16,051 nt of DNA from Melioribacteraceae bacterium (GTDB lineage: Bacteria > Bacteroidota > Ignavibacteria > Ignavibacteriales > Melioribacteraceae), in contig JAQICK010000110.1 in the NCBI GenBank assembly GCA_027858595.1, positions 1 to 16,051 of the forward strand. The letters are read 5' to 3'. The notes beneath the pieces are model-generated. The model had not been told where the DNA came from, searched no databases, and saw only the letters and a list, made by a program, of their open reading frames with translations. A program made the translations under genes and the position numbers. The first letter of the stretch is position 1. Every line of letters starts with the position of its first letter. Shown piece by piece: positions 14,047 to 16,051 of the stretch.

Positions 14047-14182
14047 TTAATTCCCCCCGGAATAAATGAAATGTTAATAAATAACTATACCTATAGGACG
14101 AATATTTTCACCAAATGTTACACGAATTGAAAAATATTTTTGTAGCTTTTGAAAAACTTTGAAACAATTTGAGGTAATGTAA

Positions 14183-15295
14183 ATGAAAACAATCACAATG
14201 TTTTTCTTATTCGTGTTCATAGCAACTCTTTTTGCACAAGATAAGAAAAGTGATATTCCACATCAATTTGATATAATTAAAAAAGTTGAAGCATCCAGTG
14301 TGAAAAGTCAGGGTAGAACAGGTACTTGCTGGGCGTTTGCAACAACATCGTTTATTGAAGCAGAATTAATGAGAATGGGCAAAGGGGAGTTGGATATTTC
14401 CGAAATGTATTTTATCCGAAAAGATTATCCTTTGAAAGCTGAAAAATTTGTGAGATATCACGGACTTTCAAATTTTGGACCTGGTGGATTAGGGCATGAC
14501 GCTTTAAGAACAATCACCAATTTTGGAATTCTTCCAGAAGCCGTTTATGGTGGAAAATTAGTTGACAGCAAAAATTATAATCATTCTGAGATGCACGGAA
14601 TTTTAGAATCGATGTTGAAATGTGTAGTGAATCAGAAAAGTGGAAAAATATCATCACTCTGGAAGCCAGCATTCAATTCTGTATTGGATGTCTATTTGGG
14701 CGAGTTTCCTACAAAATTTAATGTAGATGAGACAGAATATACTCCTAAAAGTTTTGCTGAGTTTTTAGAATTTAATCCAGAGGATTATGTTGAGTTAACC
14801 TCCTATACACATATTCCATATTACGAAAAATCGAATTTGGAAATTCCAGACAATTGGACAAATGCAGAATATTATAATATTCCAATAGACGAATTGATGG
14901 CTTTAATTGATAATTCAATTGATATGGGATATTCGTTCCTTTATGATGGCGATGCTGGTAAAGATTTCTTTTACAGAAGTGGATATGCCGTTATTCCCAC
15001 TGATGAATGGGAAGAAAGTGATGAGCCTGAAGAGGAAAAGGACATAACTCAAGAAATGCGACAACAATCATTTGATTCATTTGTAACCACAGATGATCAT
15101 CTTATGCATATTACTGGAGTTGCAAAAAATCAGAATGGAACAAAATTTTATTATACTAAAAATTCATGGGGAAAGAAGAAAGGTTATGATGGATATTGGT
15201 ACATGTCGGAGTCTTATGTTAAACTCATGACGGTTTCAATAATGGTTCACAAAAATGTTATTTCAAAAGAGCTAAAAGAAAAATTGAAATTTTAA
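14183..15295 (+). CDS. Secreted papain-family (C1B, bleomycin-hydrolase-like) cysteine peptidase
   Basis: A 370-aa protein with a signal peptide (MKTITMFFLFVFIATLFA, cut near residue 18), so it acts in the periplasm or outside the cell. The papain-type catalytic set is complete: oxyanion Gln43 and nucleophile Cys49 in KSQGRTGTCWAFA (41-53), His306 in DDHLMHITG (304-312) and Asn327 in TKNSWG (325-330). The layout, with about 255 residues between Cys and His, and the HxxxxTG form of the His motif, resemble PepC/bleomycin hydrolase (subfamily C1B) rather than papain, and no propeptide is evident. Canonical PepC is cytosolic and hexameric, so export is a variation. An acidic insertion (EWEESDEPEEEKD, 275-287) precedes the His motif. 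GAGGT (14171-14175) is 7 nt before the ATG. A strong terminator follows. Confidence 0.87.
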   Translation: MKTITMFFLFVFIATLFAQDKKSDIPHQFDIIKKVEASSVKSQGRTGTCWAFATTSFIEAELMRMGKGELDISEMYFIRKDYPLKAEKFVRYHGLSNFGPGGLGHDALRTITNFGILPEAVYGGKLVDSKNYNHSEMHGILESMLKCVVNQKSGKISSLWKPAFNSVLDVYLGEFPTKFNVDETEYTPKSFAEFLEFNPEDYVELTSYTHIPYYEKSNLEIPDNWTNAEYYNIPIDELMALIDNSIDMGYSFLYDGDAGKDFFYRSGYAVIPTDEWEESDEPEEEKDITQEMRQQSFDSFVTTDDHLMHITGVAKNQNGTKFYYTKNSWGKKKGYDGYWYMSESYVKLMTVSIMVHKNVISKELKEKLKF

Positions 15296-15299
15296 ACAA

Positions 15300-15329
15300 A
15301 AAAAGCAATCTCAATTGAGATTGCTTTTT
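15300..15329. terminator. Bidirectional Rho-independent terminator
   Basis: A perfect palindrome GCAATCTCAATTGAGATTGC (15305-15324) is flanked by A5 on the left and T5 on the right, so both strands read a stem followed by U residues. It sits between the convergent peptidase and rpsT genes, 4 nt after the peptidase stop and 24 nt from the rpsT stop, and should terminate both. Confidence 0.92.
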
Positions 15330-15353
15330 CTAAACTTTAGATAGTTTTAGAGA

Positions 15354-15611
15354 TTATGCTTCTATACTATTTACGTGTCGTGTAAGTGAAGATTTTCTTC
15401 TAGCAGCAGTGTTTTTGTTGATTCTTCCTTTTGTAACAGCTTTATCGATAAAAGAAATGGCATCTTTTAGAGTTACTTGTGCCGCTTCTTTATTTTCTGA
15501 ACCATGAACTTTTTTAATTAAAGTTTTCATTCTTGATAGTGATGCTTGATTTCTAACACGCTTTTTTTCACTTTGTCTAATTCGTTTCTTTGCTGATTTA
15601 TGATGAGCCAT
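15354..15611 (-). CDS. rpsT: 30S ribosomal protein S20
   Basis: An 85-aa, very basic helical protein beginning MAHHKSAKKRIRQSEKKRVR, the standard S20 N-terminus, followed by NQASLSRMKTLIKKV and the C-terminal KGRINKNTAARRKSSLTRHV. S20 is a primary 16S rRNA-binding protein of the small subunit. Length and sequence are normal. AGGA lies 8 nt before the ATG, and a near-consensus promoter lies upstream, so the gene is probably monocistronic and strongly expressed. It ends at the bidirectional terminator shared with the peptidase gene. Confidence 0.97.
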   Translation of the reverse strand: MAHHKSAKKRIRQSEKKRVRNQASLSRMKTLIKKVHGSENKEAAQVTLKDAISFIDKAVTKGRINKNTAARRKSSLTRHVNSIEA

Positions 15612-15646
15612 ATCACATATCCTAATTATTGTTTTTACAGTTTACA

Positions 15647-15675
15647 AATATACAATTATCAATTCTGTATGTCAA
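15647..15675 (-). promoter_or_regulatory. rpsT: rpsT promoter (sigma70 type)
   Basis: On the minus strand TTGACA (complement of 15670-15675) is followed after exactly 17 nt by TATATT (complement of 15647-15652). The same -10 region also reads TATATTTG, matching the TAnnTTTG element of Bacteroidota primary sigma promoters. The predicted start is about 28 nt before the rpsT ATG. Confidence 0.75.
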
Positions 15676-15900
15676 ACAAATTGAAAGTGCCCAGTGATGC
15701 AGGGTTTAAATAAATCTATTTGTAAGCAGACATGAAAAAATGTCAATATGCAGTTGTGCCCTTGTTAATCTTGACTAAGTTTAACTTTTGTGTTTCGTTT
15801 TTATTTAGTTCATAATATTTTATATTCCTTTAATTTTGTTTTACCGTGCCCTCACTTATTCATGAATTTATTCTATTAACCCGACGCTAAATAACCGTTA
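15676..15900. other. 225-bp non-coding stretch with three GTGCCC words
   Basis: No gene is visible. The hexamer GTGCCC occurs three times (15687-15692, 15756-15761, 15846-15851) in otherwise AT-rich DNA, and a small hairpin GACATGAAAAAATGTC lies at 15729-15744. The word at 15846 is about 50 nt from the end of the gene at the right edge and might mark the end of a mobile element, but no matching inverted end can be seen in this window. Confidence 0.3.
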
Positions 15901-16051
15901 TTAAGCGGCATAATTGATATCTTTATGGTTATAATATTTTTTCACTCTCATGGGCTTTGCTTGTAATAAGTTCATATGTTCTTGCAGGTTATTTTTTAAT
16001 TTTTCTTGATTTCTTGGAGCAGGTTTAATAGAGAGTCCATATTTTAAGTCA
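15901..16051 (-). CDS. C-terminal 49 residues of an unidentified protein, possibly a transposase
   Basis: A frame open from the right edge ends with TAA at 15901-15903. The visible 49 residues include DLKYGLSIKPAPRNQEKLKN (first 20) and end MRVKKYYNHKDINYAA. The piece is basic, helical in look, and ends in a 'YY.H..I.YAA' pattern that reminds me of the C-termini of some DDE transposases, but I cannot name a family. It is followed by intergenic DNA with repeated GTGCCC words, which would fit an insertion-sequence end. Alternatives are any basic DNA-binding protein. The start and most of the gene are outside the window. Confidence 0.45.
   Translation of the reverse strand, partial: DLKYGLSIKPAPRNQEKLKNNLQEHMNLLQAKPMRVKKYYNHKDINYAA

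Noticed and set aside
14135..14142. TATTTTTG as a Bacteroidota-type -7 element for the peptidase gene
   Set aside because: No TTTG-like -33 element at the right distance, and such words are frequent by chance in AT-rich sequence.
15729..15744. GACAT-(GAAAAA)-ATGTC hairpin considered as a terminator or RNA gene
   Set aside because: Only a 5-bp AT-rich stem, no U tract on either side, and no adjacent gene that would need it.
1..16051. Search for CRISPR arrays, tRNA genes, toxin-antitoxin pairs and defence systems
   Set aside because: No regularly spaced repeats, no cloverleaf-type sequence recognised by eye, and no gene with defence-type domains was found.

Overview
The window is AT-rich, gene-dense bacterial DNA that looks like a chromosome of the FCB group. 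I infer an Ignavibacteria/Chlorobi-like or other Bacteroidota-related lineage rather than a classical Bacteroidia. The reasons are a PorV/FadL-like secreted barrel, a LolA-like (PF17131-type) protein with paired FtsX permeases, several clear Shine-Dalgarno sequences (AAGGA, GGAG, GAGG) and a textbook sigma70-type promoter (TTGACA-N17-TATATT) before rpsT. No rRNA or marker gene fixes the taxon, so this stays an inference. No tRNA, rRNA or CRISPR array was seen.

Left part (1-5264): a minus-strand operon encodes, in transcription order, a LolA-like periplasmic protein, two FtsX/LolCE-type permeases, a LolD/MacB-type ATPase and the start of a secreted, probably outer-membrane protein that runs off the left edge. 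A TetR regulator is divergent from it. Each of the two back-to-back promoters can be read as a sigma70-like site with a TGA-N8-TCA box at its predicted start point, which suggests the TetR protein controls both. Together these genes look like a regulated trans-envelope lipid or lipoprotein export machine. Three short palindromic GTCAT...ATGAC repeats lie in or beside this locus, and two of them share an exact 27-bp sequence in inverted orientation.

Middle (5396-10435): on the minus strand, an MFS transporter and a lipoprotein-type alpha-acetolactate decarboxylase (BudA). On the plus strand, a tightly coupled trio of a small carbonic-anhydrase-like protein, a membrane-anchored thioredoxin-like protein and a YciO/YrdC-family protein, then a secreted PorV/FadL-like beta-barrel protein.

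Right part (10469-16051): a minus-strand operon lgt - SAM methyltransferase - unknown 140-aa protein - RsmF-like rRNA m5C methyltransferase with 2 to 5 nt gaps or a 1-nt overlap; a 71-aa acidic protein; a secreted papain-type (C1B, bleomycin-hydrolase-like) peptidase on the plus strand; a perfect bidirectional terminator; rpsT on the minus strand with its promoter; and, at the right edge, the last 49 codons of an unidentified gene, possibly a transposase.
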